Counted from the first letter of the stretch, positions 1 to 8,236 are shown. The stretch: DNA of 63,948 nt from Dactylosporangium sp. AC04546 (GCF_022095675.1 NZ_JAHYSG010000073.1:1-63948), one strand, 5' to 3'. Notes: generated from the letters alone by a model not told the origin. Translations and numbers: made by a program.

Positions 1-60
1 GTTCCGGCCGTTCCCGCCCGCCGTTCCCGCCGGTTCGCTGTCGTTCCCGCCCTTCTCGCA
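1..60. repeat. Degenerate GTTCC-rich repeat at window edge
   Basis: GTTCC recurs at short, irregular spacing (for example GTTCCGGCCGTTCCCGCC). It resembles the larger 18-bp array near 12.4-12.75 kb. The array is cut by the window edge, so its true length is unknown. Confidence 0.5.
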
Positions 61-93
61 GTTCACACCGGTTGGCTGTCGTTGCTGTCGCTC

Positions 94-113
94 GTTGGAG
101 AGCGCTCTCCAAC
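94..113. promoter_or_regulatory. 20-bp perfect palindrome, LacI-type operator candidate
   Basis: GTTGGAGAGCGCTCTCCAAC is a perfect palindrome. Its CG-centred, AGAGCGCTCT core has the form bound by actinobacterial LacI-family regulators such as CebR (known site TGGGAGCGCTCCCA). The same core recurs at 280-293 and at 32610-32619, in each case upstream of a DUF305-like gene. The binding protein is not identified. Confidence 0.6.
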
Positions 114-242
114 CTCAGCGTGACGGTGCCCGGGTCGCCCCTGGGCCGGATCGCCGGGCCAGGGCTGGATGCCTTGTGGCTGAACGACATCCGGTTCCCC
201 GGCGGAAGATCGGATTTCCGAATCGCAAGGCCGCCGGACGGG

Positions 243-293
243 TTGACACCCCTTTCCCGAGGCGGGAGACTCTGGTTGCGGAGAGCGCTCTCC
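243..293 (+). promoter_or_regulatory. Promoter with operator over the start site
   Basis: TTGACA at 243-248 is a consensus -35. The -10 about 17 bp downstream is weak (around 266-272). A perfect palindrome GGAGAGCGCTCTCC at 280-293 would cover the transcription start, which is a repressor position. If used, the transcript has a leader of roughly 390 nt before the lipoprotein gene. Confidence 0.45.
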
Positions 294-564
294 AATGGGT
301 CGGGTGCCGGCGGGGAAGCGCGATCCGTGGCGGCCGGCCAGGCGAAGCAGTGGGATCGACGGGGGCAGGCCGGGCCGCCTGACCGGGAACAACGGGGAAA
401 CGGTCGCTCGGGTTGGTCGTCCAGGCGGGGGCTGCCCGAGCCGGTCGTCGCGGCGGTCGTTTCCGCGATCCGCCGCAGCCGGTCAGGTGCGACATCCGGG
501 CTGAGGAACGGATGTTCCGCCAGTCGCAGTGGCAAGGCGGTGACCGGGTTGGGGTCCCCGCCAC

Positions 565-643
565 CGGGAGCATCGTCTCCCGTGCGCCGATCCTGCGGTT
601 GCGGGGACGACCTGGCTCTGGGCGCCTGCGTCCCCGCAACCGC
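565..643 (+). promoter_or_regulatory. Leader hairpins upstream of the DUF305-like gene
   Basis: Two inverted repeats lie in the leader. A 6-bp one is CGGGAG 565-570 with CTCCCG 577-582. A perfect 15-bp one has arms at 595-609 and 629-643 around a 19-nt loop. The second ends 18 nt before the ribosome-binding site at 662-669. No T-run follows, so it could be an attenuator, a translation-control element or a protein site. The rest of 1-660 shows no convincing coding sequence. Confidence 0.45.
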
Positions 644-676
644 CGGACCGGCTCGTCGCCCGGAAGGAGCCCCTCC

Positions 677-1255
677 GTGCCGCCACGAGTCACCTACCGG
701 ATGAGCGCGCTCATCGTCGGGCTCGCGCTACTGCTCGGTGCGACCGGCTGCGCCGCCGGTCGTTCCGGACCACCGCCCACCCCGGCGGCCCCGGCGGTCC
801 CGATGGCCGCGGTGCCGGAGTTCGGCGGTACCGATCTGGCCTGGATCGAGCTCATGATCCCGATGGACGAGCAGCTGCTGCCCGTTCTCGACCTGCTGAT
901 CCAGCGCGCCGCCGATCCCGGCCTGGCACGGGCGGCGGGGGAGCTGCGGGCCGTGTACGACGCCGAGCTCCCCAAGCTGCACGCCCTCGGCCGGCAGGCC
1001 GGCATCCCCGCCGAGAACCCGCACAAGGGCCACAAGATGCCGGGGCTCGTCGACGCGGACCGGCTTGCCGCCATCGGGGCCGCAAGCGGTACCGAACTGG
1101 ATCAGAAGGCTTCGGAGTGTCTCCGCGAGCATCTCGACCAGCTGGCCAGCCTCGCGAAGTCGGAGCTGCAGAACGGCACCAGCCCCGCGGTGAAGGCCCT
1201 TGCCCAGTCGGTGGCCGACACCCGCACCACCTACCGTGCGCGGTTCGGCAACTGA
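677..1255 (+). CDS. DUF305-like putative lipoprotein
   Basis: This is a 192-residue exported protein. The GTG start at 677 is chosen because GGAAGGAG lies 7 nt upstream (662-669) and it directly precedes the signal peptide. A hydrophobic stretch ends in a lipobox-like ATGC, so the mature protein is probably lipid-anchored outside the membrane. The remainder is helical and resembles DUF305 (ferritin-like four-helix proteins, some linked to metal handling). The usual MI-x-HH metal motif reads MIPMD here, so metal binding is doubtful. A second copy of the family is at 32631-33206. The 3' end overlaps the convergent MFS gene by 25 bp. The function is unknown. Confidence 0.75.
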   Translation: MPPRVTYRMSALIVGLALLLGATGCAAGRSGPPPTPAAPAVPMAAVPEFGGTDLAWIELMIPMDEQLLPVLDLLIQRAADPGLARAAGELRAVYDAELPKLHALGRQAGIPAENPHKGHKMPGLVDADRLAAIGAASGTELDQKASECLREHLDQLASLAKSELQNGTSPAVKALAQSVADTRTTYRARFGN

Positions 1256-2493
1256 CGGCGCAGCAGCAGGCGGGCCGCGCCCGCGATCACCAGGATCACC
1301 GCCGCCGCGAAGCCCAGCAGGGCCACGCGCGGGCTGACGACCTGCGTCGCGAAGCCCAGGCCGAGGACCGGGACGGCGAGGCCGAGGTACCCGCCGAGGA
1401 ACAGGCCGGCAAGGGCCTCACCGCGGACCGCGGGCGGGGCCAGGTCGACAACCGTCGAGATCGCGCCCTTGAGCAGGGCGCCCGCGCCGCCGCCCGCCAT
1501 GATGCCGCCCGCCAGGAACACCGCCAGGCTGGTGCCCCACACGCCCGCCGTGACGGTCACGAGCCCGAGCACCATCAGCGCCAGGCCGGTCACGAGCTGG
1601 TGGCGGATCGGCTGGCGGCGCAGCAGCACCTGCATGGCGGCGCCGCTCGCGAACACCAGCGACGCGACCAGGCCGGCGAGCGCGCGCGACGGGTGGTGCA
1701 GCGTGCCGGAAACGAACGACGGCGCGAGCGAAGTGAACAGGCCGAGCACCGACAGTGCAGCGAACGCGCCGGCGGCGGCCGCGAAGTAGCGCGGGCGGGT
1801 AGCCGCGGGCACGTTCACGCGCTGCGGGCGGTACCGCCGCGGGAAAACGCTCACCGTTTCGGGCACGAGGGAGACCGCGAGCGCCGCGAGCAGCAGCAGC
1901 GCCAGGAAAACCAGGTACGGCGTGCGCAGCGGCGCGCTCACGTACTGCGCGAGCACGCCCGCGACGACCGGGCCGAACGCGAAGCCGCCCAGGTTGGCGA
2001 CCGTGGACACCAGGTCGGCGCGGGCACGGCCGGCGCCGGGGCGGGCGGCCGTGTGCAGCTCGGACAGGTGCGCTGTCGCGGTGGCGGTGATCATGCCGAT
2101 ACCCAGGCCGGACAGCACGCGGGCGACGATGACGACCCCGAGCGACGTCGAGGTGATGAACAGGGTCGCCGCGATCGCCTCCAGCAGTACCGCCGGAACG
2201 AGAATCCGGCGCCGCCCGAGCCAGTCGGAAACGTGTCCCGCGAGGAACAGGCTGGTCACGACGCCGACCGCGTACGCCGCGAACGCGATCGTCACCGCGA
2301 TCGTGGAGTACCCGTCGTGGCGCTGGTAGAGGGCCCAGAGCGGGGTCGGCACGACGGTGAACGCGAGCGACACCGCGAACGCGAACGCGATCGCCCAGAA
2401 CCCCTGCTCGTGGCTGAGGCCTCTGCGGCTGCGGCGCGCGGGAGCGGCCCGGTGCCGGGTGGGCCGGGCGACAGGCGGCAGAACCGAAGTCAT
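1231..2493 (-). CDS. MFS transporter
   Basis: This is a 420-residue, multi-spanning major facilitator. After a basic cytoplasmic N-terminus (about 30 residues) the hydrophobic segments follow the MFS pattern, with a motif A loop (GHVSDWLGRRR) between helices 2 and 3 and a second, weaker six-helix half. The ATG at 2493 is preferred over one 33 bp upstream because it follows AGGGA and avoids running into the control region. It is transcribed divergently from a LysR regulator with an 81-bp gap, an arrangement typical of a LysR-controlled exporter. The substrate cannot be read from the sequence; drug or metabolite export is likely. Confidence 0.85.
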   Translation of the reverse strand: MTSVLPPVARPTRHRAAPARRSRRGLSHEQGFWAIAFAFAVSLAFTVVPTPLWALYQRHDGYSTIAVTIAFAAYAVGVVTSLFLAGHVSDWLGRRRILVPAVLLEAIAATLFITSTSLGVVIVARVLSGLGIGMITATATAHLSELHTAARPGAGRARADLVSTVANLGGFAFGPVVAGVLAQYVSAPLRTPYLVFLALLLLAALAVSLVPETVSVFPRRYRPQRVNVPAATRPRYFAAAAGAFAALSVLGLFTSLAPSFVSGTLHHPSRALAGLVASLVFASGAAMQVLLRRQPIRHQLVTGLALMVLGLVTVTAGVWGTSLAVFLAGGIMAGGGAGALLKGAISTVVDLAPPAVRGEALAGLFLGGYLGLAVPVLGLGFATQVVSPRVALLGFAAAVILVIAGAARLLLRRQLPNRAR

Positions 2494-2550
2494 GGTTGGA
2501 CTGTCCCTCGCGAGCATCAGCACCAACCACGAATCTTCGTGCTGGTCACC

Positions 2551-2565
2551 ATCATGATCTGCGAT
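2551..2565. promoter_or_regulatory. LysR-type T-N11-A site
   Basis: In the divergent gap, ATC at 2551-2553 and GAT at 2563-2565 form an interrupted palindrome containing T-N11-A (T2552, A2564), the classic LysR-family recognition form. It lies just before the regulator's start codon, as expected for an autoregulated activator that also serves the MFS gene. Confidence 0.45.
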
Positions 2566-2574
2566 AGTTCACCG

Positions 2575-3462
2575 ATGGAGTTGAGGCATCTCGTGTACTT
2601 CGTGAGCGTCGCGGAGGAGCGCAGCTTCACGCGTGCGGCGGAGCGGCTCCGCGTCGTGCAGTCCGGCGTCTCCGCCGCGGTCCGCGGCCTCGAACGTGAG
2701 CTCGGCGTGCAGCTGTTTGAGCGAAACTCGCAGCGGGTGGTGCTCACCGACGCTGGAACGGCGCTCCTGCCCGCGGCCCGCGCCACGATCGACGCCGCGC
2801 AGGCCGCCCGCGACGCCGTCGACGAGGTGCGCGGCGGGCTGCGCGGCACGCTGCGGATCGGCACACTGACCTCGGTCGGCTTCGTCGACCTGCCGGGCCT
2901 GCTCGGCCGGTTCCACGCCGAGCATCCGCACGTCGACCTGCGGCTGCGCACCGCGACCAGCGGCTCCGCCGGCCTGGCCGACGCGCTGCTCGACGGCGAG
3001 CTCGACGTCGCGTTCCTGTCCCTGTCCGGCCACGCGCCGGCCGGCCTGTCGACGCGCACGCTCGTCGCCGAGCCGATCGTTGCCGTCCTGCCCGCGGCCC
3101 ATCCGCTTGCCGAGCGCACCGCGGTGTCGCTGGCGGACCTGGCCGGCGAGCCGTTCGTGGACTCGCCGCTCGGATACGGCAACCGCACCGAGGTCGACCG
3201 CGGGTTCGCCGCCGCCGGCCTGCAGCGCCGCGTGGCGCTGGAGGTCGCCGACATCGCGACCGTGCCGCAGTATGTCGGGCACGGCCTCGGCGTCGCGCTG
3301 ATCCCGCGCTTCGCGGTGCGGACCGGTTCGGACCTCGCGCTCCGCCCGGTGATCGGGACCCGGCTGAACTGGACGTTCGACGTGGCGACCGCGTCCGCCC
3401 GCCGCCCGAGCGCCGCGGTCCGGGCGCTGTTGCGCCTCGTCGACGCCCACCGCCGCACCTGA
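2575..3462 (+). CDS. LysR-family transcriptional regulator
   Basis: This is a 295-residue protein with an N-terminal winged helix (residues 1-60: MELRHLVYFVSV start, AAERL and SGVSAAVRGLE recognition region, LGVQLFER) and a periplasmic-binding-protein-like effector domain from about residue 90. The ATG at 2575 gives the family's usual MELRHL start; an in-frame ATG at 2554 is possible but would overlap the predicted site. It is divergent from the MFS transporter at 1231-2493 and probably controls it. The effector is unknown. It converges closely (10 bp) with the epoxide hydrolase. Confidence 0.9.
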   Translation: MELRHLVYFVSVAEERSFTRAAERLRVVQSGVSAAVRGLERELGVQLFERNSQRVVLTDAGTALLPAARATIDAAQAARDAVDEVRGGLRGTLRIGTLTSVGFVDLPGLLGRFHAEHPHVDLRLRTATSGSAGLADALLDGELDVAFLSLSGHAPAGLSTRTLVAEPIVAVLPAAHPLAERTAVSLADLAGEPFVDSPLGYGNRTEVDRGFAAAGLQRRVALEVADIATVPQYVGHGLGVALIPRFAVRTGSDLALRPVIGTRLNWTFDVATASARRPSAAVRALLRLVDAHRRT

Positions 3463-3472
3463 GGCGACCGGG

Positions 3473-4696
3473 TCAGCGGCGGTCGCGGAACGTGCGGCGC
3501 AGGTCGTCGATCCACGCGTCGGGGACCTCCCACGGGATGAAGTGCCCGCCGCGGTCGTGGGCCGTGAGGTTCACGTGGTTGTACCAATCCGCGCGATCGC
3601 TCGCCAGGAAGTGCGCCACCCGCCGGTCCGTGGTGACGCCCGGCGGGTTCTCGTAGGCGACGAACGTGATCCCGGTCGGCGCCTCCACGACCGGCTGCCG
3701 ATCGTGCGAAGGCGTCCACGGGTAGCGGTTGTTGTTCGAATACGTCCGGATCGACGTGCCGATGGAGTTTCCGGCCCAGAAGATCGTCGCGTGGGTGAGC
3801 AGGTCGTCCTTGGTGAACACCGACTCGATGTCGCCGCCGTTGTCGCTCCACGAGACCCACCGCTGCAGGATCCACGCGAGCATCCCGGCGGGGGAGTCCG
3901 ACAGCCCGTGGGAGAGCGTGCTCGAGTCGAGTACGTGCGCCGCCAGGTGCACCGCGAACCGCTTCTCGAACGCCAGGACCTGCGCGTGTACCTCCGCCGG
4001 CAGGCCGTCGGGGATCGGCCGGCCGCCGCTCAGGTCCCAGGCGCGGTCACCGCTGAACAGCGTGAGCTTCTGGCCGGAGCCGATGTGGATGCCGTGCAGC
4101 CGGTCGGCGTACTTGTGCCCGAGTTGCCCGGTCACCAGTGCACCGACGTCACATCCGGCCGCCGCGTACCGCTCGTTTCCGAGCGTTTCCGTCATCAGCG
4201 TGTGCCAGAGGTCCGCGACCTTCCAGAAGTTCATGTCCGGCCGGCGCAACGGCGTGGAGAAGCCGAACCCGGGGAACGACGGGACGATGACGTCGAACGC
4301 CTCCGCCGGGTCCTCCCCGAACGCGCCGGGGTCGGCGAGCCGGTCGACCACCTTCGACCAGTGCCAGAAGGTCCACGGCCAGCCGTGCGTCAGGATCAGC
4401 GGCGTCGGCGCCGGCCCTACGCCGGCCCGGCGCATGAAGTGGACCGGCACACCGTCGACCTGCACGCGGTAGTGCTCGTACGCGTTGATCGCCGCCTCGG
4501 CCTTGCGCCAGTCGTAGTCGGTGCGCCAGTACCGCACGAGCTCCCGCAGGTAGTCACCGTTGACGCCGTAGTACCAGTCGTCGTTTCCGATGTCGTCCGG
4601 GAACCGCGTCAGCTCCAGCCGCAGCCGGAGATCGGCCAGGACCTCGTCGGGAACGTGGATCGGCGTGGGAACGAGCGGGAACGCGCGGTGGCTCAC
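3473..4696 (-). CDS. Epoxide hydrolase (EHN-type alpha/beta hydrolase)
   Basis: This is a 407-residue soluble hydrolase. Residues 8-115 match the epoxide hydrolase N-terminal domain, followed by the alpha/beta fold. HGWP at 104-107 is the oxyanion-hole motif, GCDVGA places the nucleophile at Asp183, and His385 in DRGGHFIP is the likely catalytic base. This chemistry adds water to epoxides and gives diols. Its ATG overlaps the stop of the upstream MarR gene by 4 bp (ATGA), so the two are translationally coupled and MarR very likely controls it. The natural substrate is unknown; detoxification of plant or xenobiotic epoxides is plausible. Confidence 0.9.
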   Translation of the reverse strand: MSHRAFPLVPTPIHVPDEVLADLRLRLELTRFPDDIGNDDWYYGVNGDYLRELVRYWRTDYDWRKAEAAINAYEHYRVQVDGVPVHFMRRAGVGPAPTPLILTHGWPWTFWHWSKVVDRLADPGAFGEDPAEAFDVIVPSFPGFGFSTPLRRPDMNFWKVADLWHTLMTETLGNERYAAAGCDVGALVTGQLGHKYADRLHGIHIGSGQKLTLFSGDRAWDLSGGRPIPDGLPAEVHAQVLAFEKRFAVHLAAHVLDSSTLSHGLSDSPAGMLAWILQRWVSWSDNGGDIESVFTKDDLLTHATIFWAGNSIGTSIRTYSNNNRYPWTPSHDRQPVVEAPTGITFVAYENPPGVTTDRRVAHFLASDRADWYNHVNLTAHDRGGHFIPWEVPDAWIDDLRRTFRDRR

Positions 4697-5148
4697 GGTT
4701 TCGGCTCCTTACGTGGCGTCGGTTGGGGCTGGCTGAGTTCGACCAGGTGGGCCAGGGCCGGCAGCGCCGCGGCGATGGCCGCCTGCTCGTCCGGGTCGAG
4801 CCCGGCGGCGAGCTCGGTGAGGCGGCGGATGCGTTCGTCGCGGCGGCCGTCGATGACCGCCGTGCCGGCCGGGGTGGCGTGGACCAGGACGGCGCGGCCG
4901 TCGGTGGGGTCGGGCTCGCGGCGCACCAGGCCCTCGCGCTCGAGCTTGGTGACGATCTGCGTGATCGCGGACTGGGTGACCTGCTCGGTGGCGGTCAGCT
5001 CGGTCAGCCGTCTCGGCCCGCGGGTCGAGAGGGTGTGCAGCACCGACAGGGTCGTGAAGCTCAGCCGCTGGGCCGCGGGGAGCCGGATCGACATCCGGGT
5101 GAACTCCTCGAGGACCCGCGTGAGCTCAGCAATGCGCAACAGCGTCAC
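4693..5148 (-). CDS. MarR-family transcriptional regulator
   Basis: This is a 151-residue winged-helix repressor of the MarR type. A dimerisation helix is followed by the HTH (LTELTATEQVTQSAITQIVTK) and the wing (EPDPTDGRAVLV), then C-terminal helices. The GTG at 5148 is chosen because a -10-like CATACT ends 7 nt before it, indicating a leaderless start; no good ribosome-binding site is visible. It is first gene of a two-gene operon with the epoxide hydrolase. A strong palindrome at 5165-5182 lies between its -35 and -10, so autorepression relieved by a small aromatic or epoxide-type ligand is the simplest model. Confidence 0.88.
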   Translation of the reverse strand: MTLLRIAELTRVLEEFTRMSIRLPAAQRLSFTTLSVLHTLSTRGPRRLTELTATEQVTQSAITQIVTKLEREGLVRREPDPTDGRAVLVHATPAGTAVIDGRRDERIRRLTELAAGLDPDEQAAIAAALPALAHLVELSQPQPTPRKEPKP

Positions 5149-5155
5149 GCCGGGA

Positions 5156-5186
5156 AGTATGACAGAAACTTAAGTAAGTTTCTCAA
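5156..5186 (-). promoter_or_regulatory. marR promoter with MarR operator in the spacer
   Basis: On the minus strand, TTGAGA (5186-5181) and CATACT (5161-5156) form a -35/-10 pair. Between them lies GAAACTTAAGTAAGTTTC (5165-5182), with 8-bp perfect arms around a 2-bp centre. This is the size and base content of MarR sites, and its position blocks RNA polymerase directly. The AT-rich stretch stands out in this GC-rich DNA. Confidence 0.65.
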
Positions 5187-5260
5187 GTAATTTCCGGACA
5201 GCAGGAAGCGACCCGCGGCTCGGGACGCGGGCAAATGGGTTGGACGCCGGCAATGGCCGT

Positions 5261-5288
5261 GGGCGGGCCGTGCGCTGTGGCCCGGCCC
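5261..5288 (-). terminator. Possible terminator of the epimerase run
   Basis: An imperfect GC-rich stem (GGGCGGGCC 5261-5269 with GGCCCGGCCC 5279-5288, one bulged base) lies just after the epimerase stop. There is no T-run, as is common in actinobacteria. Confidence 0.3.
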
Positions 5289-5302
5289 GCGGCTCCTCGG
5301 GG

Positions 5303-6283
5303 CTAGGCGCGGAAGCGGGCCGCCAGGTCGTCCATCACCTTGTCGAGGCGTTCGTCGACGATCTGGCGGGCGGGGTCCTCGTCGTACCAGGCCACGATCT
5401 CCCGGGCGCCGCGGTGGAACGGGATCGTGGCGACGAAGTCCGGGACCAGCCGGCGGACCTTCGAGTTGTCGAAGACCATCGAATGGGCCTTGTCGCCCAG
5501 CAGGCCCGCGCCCCACTCCGGGTCGGCGGCGGCGATCGCGTCCGACGGGACGTGGACGAGCTTGGCCGTCACGCCGAGGGCGGCGGCCAGGTGCTCGGCG
5601 ATCTGGTTCCAGGTCAGCACGTCGTCGCCGGTGATGTGGAAGACGTCGCCGATCGCGCGTGGGTGGCCGAGCAGCGGGACGAACGCCTTCGCGAAGTCCT
5701 CGTGGTGGGTCAGCGTCCACAGCGACGTGCCGTCGCCGTGCACCACGACCTCCTTGCCCTGGCGCATGCGGCCCAGCACCGTCCAGCCGCCGTCGAACGG
5801 GACGAGGGTGCGGTCGTACGTGTGCGAGGGGCGGATGATGGTCGCCGGGAAGCCCTTGTCGCGGTACACCTGGACAAGGAGGTCCTCGCACGCGATCTTG
5901 TCGCGACTGTACTGCCAGAAGGGGTTGCGCAGCGGGGACGACTCGACGACCGGGAGGCGGGCCGGCGGGGTCTGGTAGGCGGAGGCCGAGCTGATGAACA
6001 CGTACTGCCCGGTGCGCCCGCGGAACAGCTCGATGTCGGTGTGCACGTGCTCGGGCGTGAACGCGACCCAGTCGACGACCGCGTCGAACGTCAGGCCGCC
6101 CAGGGCGTCGCGCACCGACTGCGGGTCGCGGATGTCGGCCTGCACGAGCCGCGCCCCGTCGGGGAGCGGGCGGTCGCGGCTCACACCGCGGTTGAGGACG
6201 TGGAGCTCGATGCCGCGCGAAACGGCCAGCCTGGCGCAGGCGGAGCTGATGATGCCGCTGCCGCCGATGAAGAGGACCCGCAC
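5303..6283 (-). CDS. NAD-dependent epimerase/dehydratase family protein
   Basis: This is a 326-residue Rossmann-fold enzyme of the extended SDR type. The N-terminal GGSGII motif (residues 7-12) binds NAD(P), with an SSASAY stretch and a YSRDK active-site Tyr/Lys motif in the middle. The GTG at 6283 is chosen because it starts 4 nt after the cold-shock gene's stop and gives the standard RVLFIGGSG opening; a longer in-frame start would overlap that gene. Proteins of this type act on nucleotide sugars or related ketones, but the substrate cannot be told. It is the last gene of a likely three-gene minus-strand run. Confidence 0.85.
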   Translation of the reverse strand: MRVLFIGGSGIISSACARLAVSRGIELHVLNRGVSRDRPLPDGARLVQADIRDPQSVRDALGGLTFDAVVDWVAFTPEHVHTDIELFRGRTGQYVFISSASAYQTPPARLPVVESSPLRNPFWQYSRDKIACEDLLVQVYRDKGFPATIIRPSHTYDRTLVPFDGGWTVLGRMRQGKEVVVHGDGTSLWTLTHHEDFAKAFVPLLGHPRAIGDVFHITGDDVLTWNQIAEHLAAALGVTAKLVHVPSDAIAAADPEWGAGLLGDKAHSMVFDNSKVRRLVPDFVATIPFHRGAREIVAWYDEDPARQIVDERLDKVMDDLAARFRA

Positions 6284-6287
6284 GCGC

Positions 6288-6704
6288 CTAGCTTTCCACC
6301 CACCCGTGGCTGCGCGCAAAGGCGACCAGGTGCTGGCGCGCCTGGGCGATCTGGCTGCCGGTCAGCGACGGCACGTGCTGGATGAGCAGCTCCGTCACCT
6401 CCTGCGCGAACTCCCGGCTGGACAGCACGTCGCACAGGCCGTCGTCGTCGGCCGTCGACGAGGCGGCCCGGGCGTGGTCGCGGCGCGGCGGTGCCGGTGT
6501 GTCGAGGATTCGCACGGTGGCCACCTTCAGGCCGCGCTCGCCCTCCTCGACCTCATACTCGACGCGCATGCCGGGATGCACCAGGTGCCGCTGGTCGCCG
6601 AAGTCGTTGGCATGGACGAAGACGTCCTCGCCGCCCGCGTTGGGGGCGATGAACCCGTAGCCGCGCACCTCGTCGAACCGCAGGATCCTGCCCGTCTCCA
6701 CCAC
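6288..6704 (-). CDS. Cold-shock domain protein with C-terminal extension
   Basis: This is a 138-residue protein. Residues 1-65 form a cold-shock domain: TGRILRFDEVRGYGFIAPN and GEDVFVHANDF correspond to the RNP1 and RNP2 nucleic-acid-binding strands. About 70 further residues, charged then helical, make it about twice the length of ordinary CspA; this long form is common in actinobacteria. Start is taken at the first of two adjacent GTG codons (6704, 6701). It sits between the acyl-CoA synthetase (31-bp gap) and the epimerase (4-bp gap). It probably binds RNA or single-stranded DNA; what the extension does is unknown. Confidence 0.82.
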   Translation of the reverse strand: MVETGRILRFDEVRGYGFIAPNAGGEDVFVHANDFGDQRHLVHPGMRVEYEVEEGERGLKVATVRILDTPAPPRRDHARAASSTADDDGLCDVLSSREFAQEVTELLIQHVPSLTGSQIAQARQHLVAFARSHGWVES

Positions 6705-6735
6705 GCACCACCCACCAAACGCAAAACTGACTGCT

Positions 6736-8163
6736 TTACAGCATAAGCCGGGTCTTCTGCACCTTGCCCATGGCATTGCGGGGCAGTTCGGCGACGAAAC
6801 GGACCGAGCGCGGGCGCTTGTGCACGGACAGGTGGCCGGCGACGAACTCGATGAGGTCGCGCTCGCCCACGCCGTCGGCGACGACCCACGCGGTGACGAT
6901 CTCACCCAGGTCGGCGTCGGGCGTGCCGACGACCGCCGCCTCCCGCACCGCCGGGTGGGCGAGCAGCGCGTCCTCGACCTCCCCGGCGCCGATGCGGTAG
7001 CCCCCGCTCTTGATGAGGTCGGTCGAGGCGCGCCCGACGATGCGGTGCCACCCGTCGGGGGCGATCGTCGCCAGGTCCCCGGTGCGGAACCACTCGTCGG
7101 GGCGGCGGGGCTGCCCGTGGTACCGCTGGAGCAGCATCGGCCCGCGGACCCACAGCTCCCCGATCGTCTCGCCGTCCCGCTCGGCCTCGGTGCCGTCGTC
7201 GCGGACCAGGCGCGTCTCGACGCCCCGCAGCGGCAGGCCGACGTGGCCGGGGCGGCGCTCGCCGGCGGCGCGGGCGCTCACGGTGATGAGCGTTTCGGTC
7301 ATCCCGTACCGCTCGACGGGCCGATGCCCGCTCAGCGCCCACAACCGGTTGAAGACCGGCACGGGTAACGGCGCGCTGCCGGACACGAGCAGCCGCGCGC
7401 GGCGCAGCGCCCGGGCGGCGGCCGGCTCGGCGCACACCCGCGACCACACGGTGGGCACGCCGAAGTAGAGGGTGCCCCCGGCCGCGGCGTACCGCGCCGG
7501 GTGCGGCCGCCCGGTGTGCACGAGCGGCGACCCGCGCCGCAGCGCGCCGAGGACGCCGAGGATCAGCCCGTGCACGTGGAACAGCGGCAGCCCGTGCACG
7601 AGCGTGTCGCCGGGCGTCCAGTCCCACGCCTCGGCGACCGCGTCGACGCCCGCTTCGACGGCGGCGTGGGTGAGCACGACACCCTTGGGCGCGCCGGTGG
7701 TGCCGCTCGTATACATGACCAGCGCGGCCTGGTCCGGCGCAGGTGGGGCGAAGCTCGCACCGGACCGCCGCCCGACATCGACGGGAATGGAGAGGGGGAT
7801 GGGGGCGGCCCCGGCGGAGCCGCGCAACGGGCCTGAGCCGGGATCGCGCCGGGCGGCGGCGCCCGCTTCGGCGCCGCCCAGCAGCACGACCGCGGCGGAG
7901 TCGCGCAGGATGTGGTCGCGCTCGGCCGGCCCCGCGTCCGGCGGCACCGGCACCACCGCGCAGCCCGCCATCAGCGCCCCCGTGACGGCGACGACGGTCT
8001 CCAGGGAGGCCGTGGCGTCGACCGCCACCACCCCCGCACCGCTGACGTCCCCGGCGACCGCGGCCGCCGCGCCGAGGAGCTCCGGGGCGGACAGCCCGCG
8101 GCCGGCGACGGTGATGACGGCGGGGCGGTCGGCGGCGGCCTCCAGGCCACTGAGCAGGCGCAT
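6736..8163 (-). CDS. AMP-forming acyl-CoA synthetase, MatB/FadD36-like
   Basis: This is a 475-residue ANL-superfamily adenylating enzyme. The P-loop YTSGTTGAPKG is at 151-161, followed by RYGMTET, ELWVRGP, WFRTGDLA, a GRASTDLIKSGGYRIGAGEVE hinge region and the C-terminal catalytic lysine in RNAMGKVQK. It is compact (most family members exceed 500 residues), matching malonyl-CoA-synthetase-like (MatB/FadD36) enzymes that load short or dicarboxylic acids onto CoA. The ATG at 8163 gives the family's short MRLLSGLE start; upstream in-frame ATGs exist without a good ribosome-binding site. It likely leads the run with the cold-shock and epimerase genes. Confidence 0.87.
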   Translation of the reverse strand: MRLLSGLEAAADRPAVITVAGRGLSAPELLGAAAAVAGDVSGAGVVAVDATASLETVVAVTGALMAGCAVVPVPPDAGPAERDHILRDSAAVVLLGGAEAGAAARRDPGSGPLRGSAGAAPIPLSIPVDVGRRSGASFAPPAPDQAALVMYTSGTTGAPKGVVLTHAAVEAGVDAVAEAWDWTPGDTLVHGLPLFHVHGLILGVLGALRRGSPLVHTGRPHPARYAAAGGTLYFGVPTVWSRVCAEPAAARALRRARLLVSGSAPLPVPVFNRLWALSGHRPVERYGMTETLITVSARAAGERRPGHVGLPLRGVETRLVRDDGTEAERDGETIGELWVRGPMLLQRYHGQPRRPDEWFRTGDLATIAPDGWHRIVGRASTDLIKSGGYRIGAGEVEDALLAHPAVREAAVVGTPDADLGEIVTAWVVADGVGERDLIEFVAGHLSVHKRPRSVRFVAELPRNAMGKVQKTRLML

Positions 8164-8236
8164 GGGCACATCGTCGCACCCCGCCGGTGTCACACGGGTG
8201 TCACAACGCGGCTGCATCACGATCGCCTTTCGCGGC

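Noticed and set aside
72..704. Long open frames on both strands in the first 700 bp
   Set aside because: They are open because of very high GC, lack ribosome-binding sites and family-like sequence, and overlap palindromes and hairpins better read as a leader.
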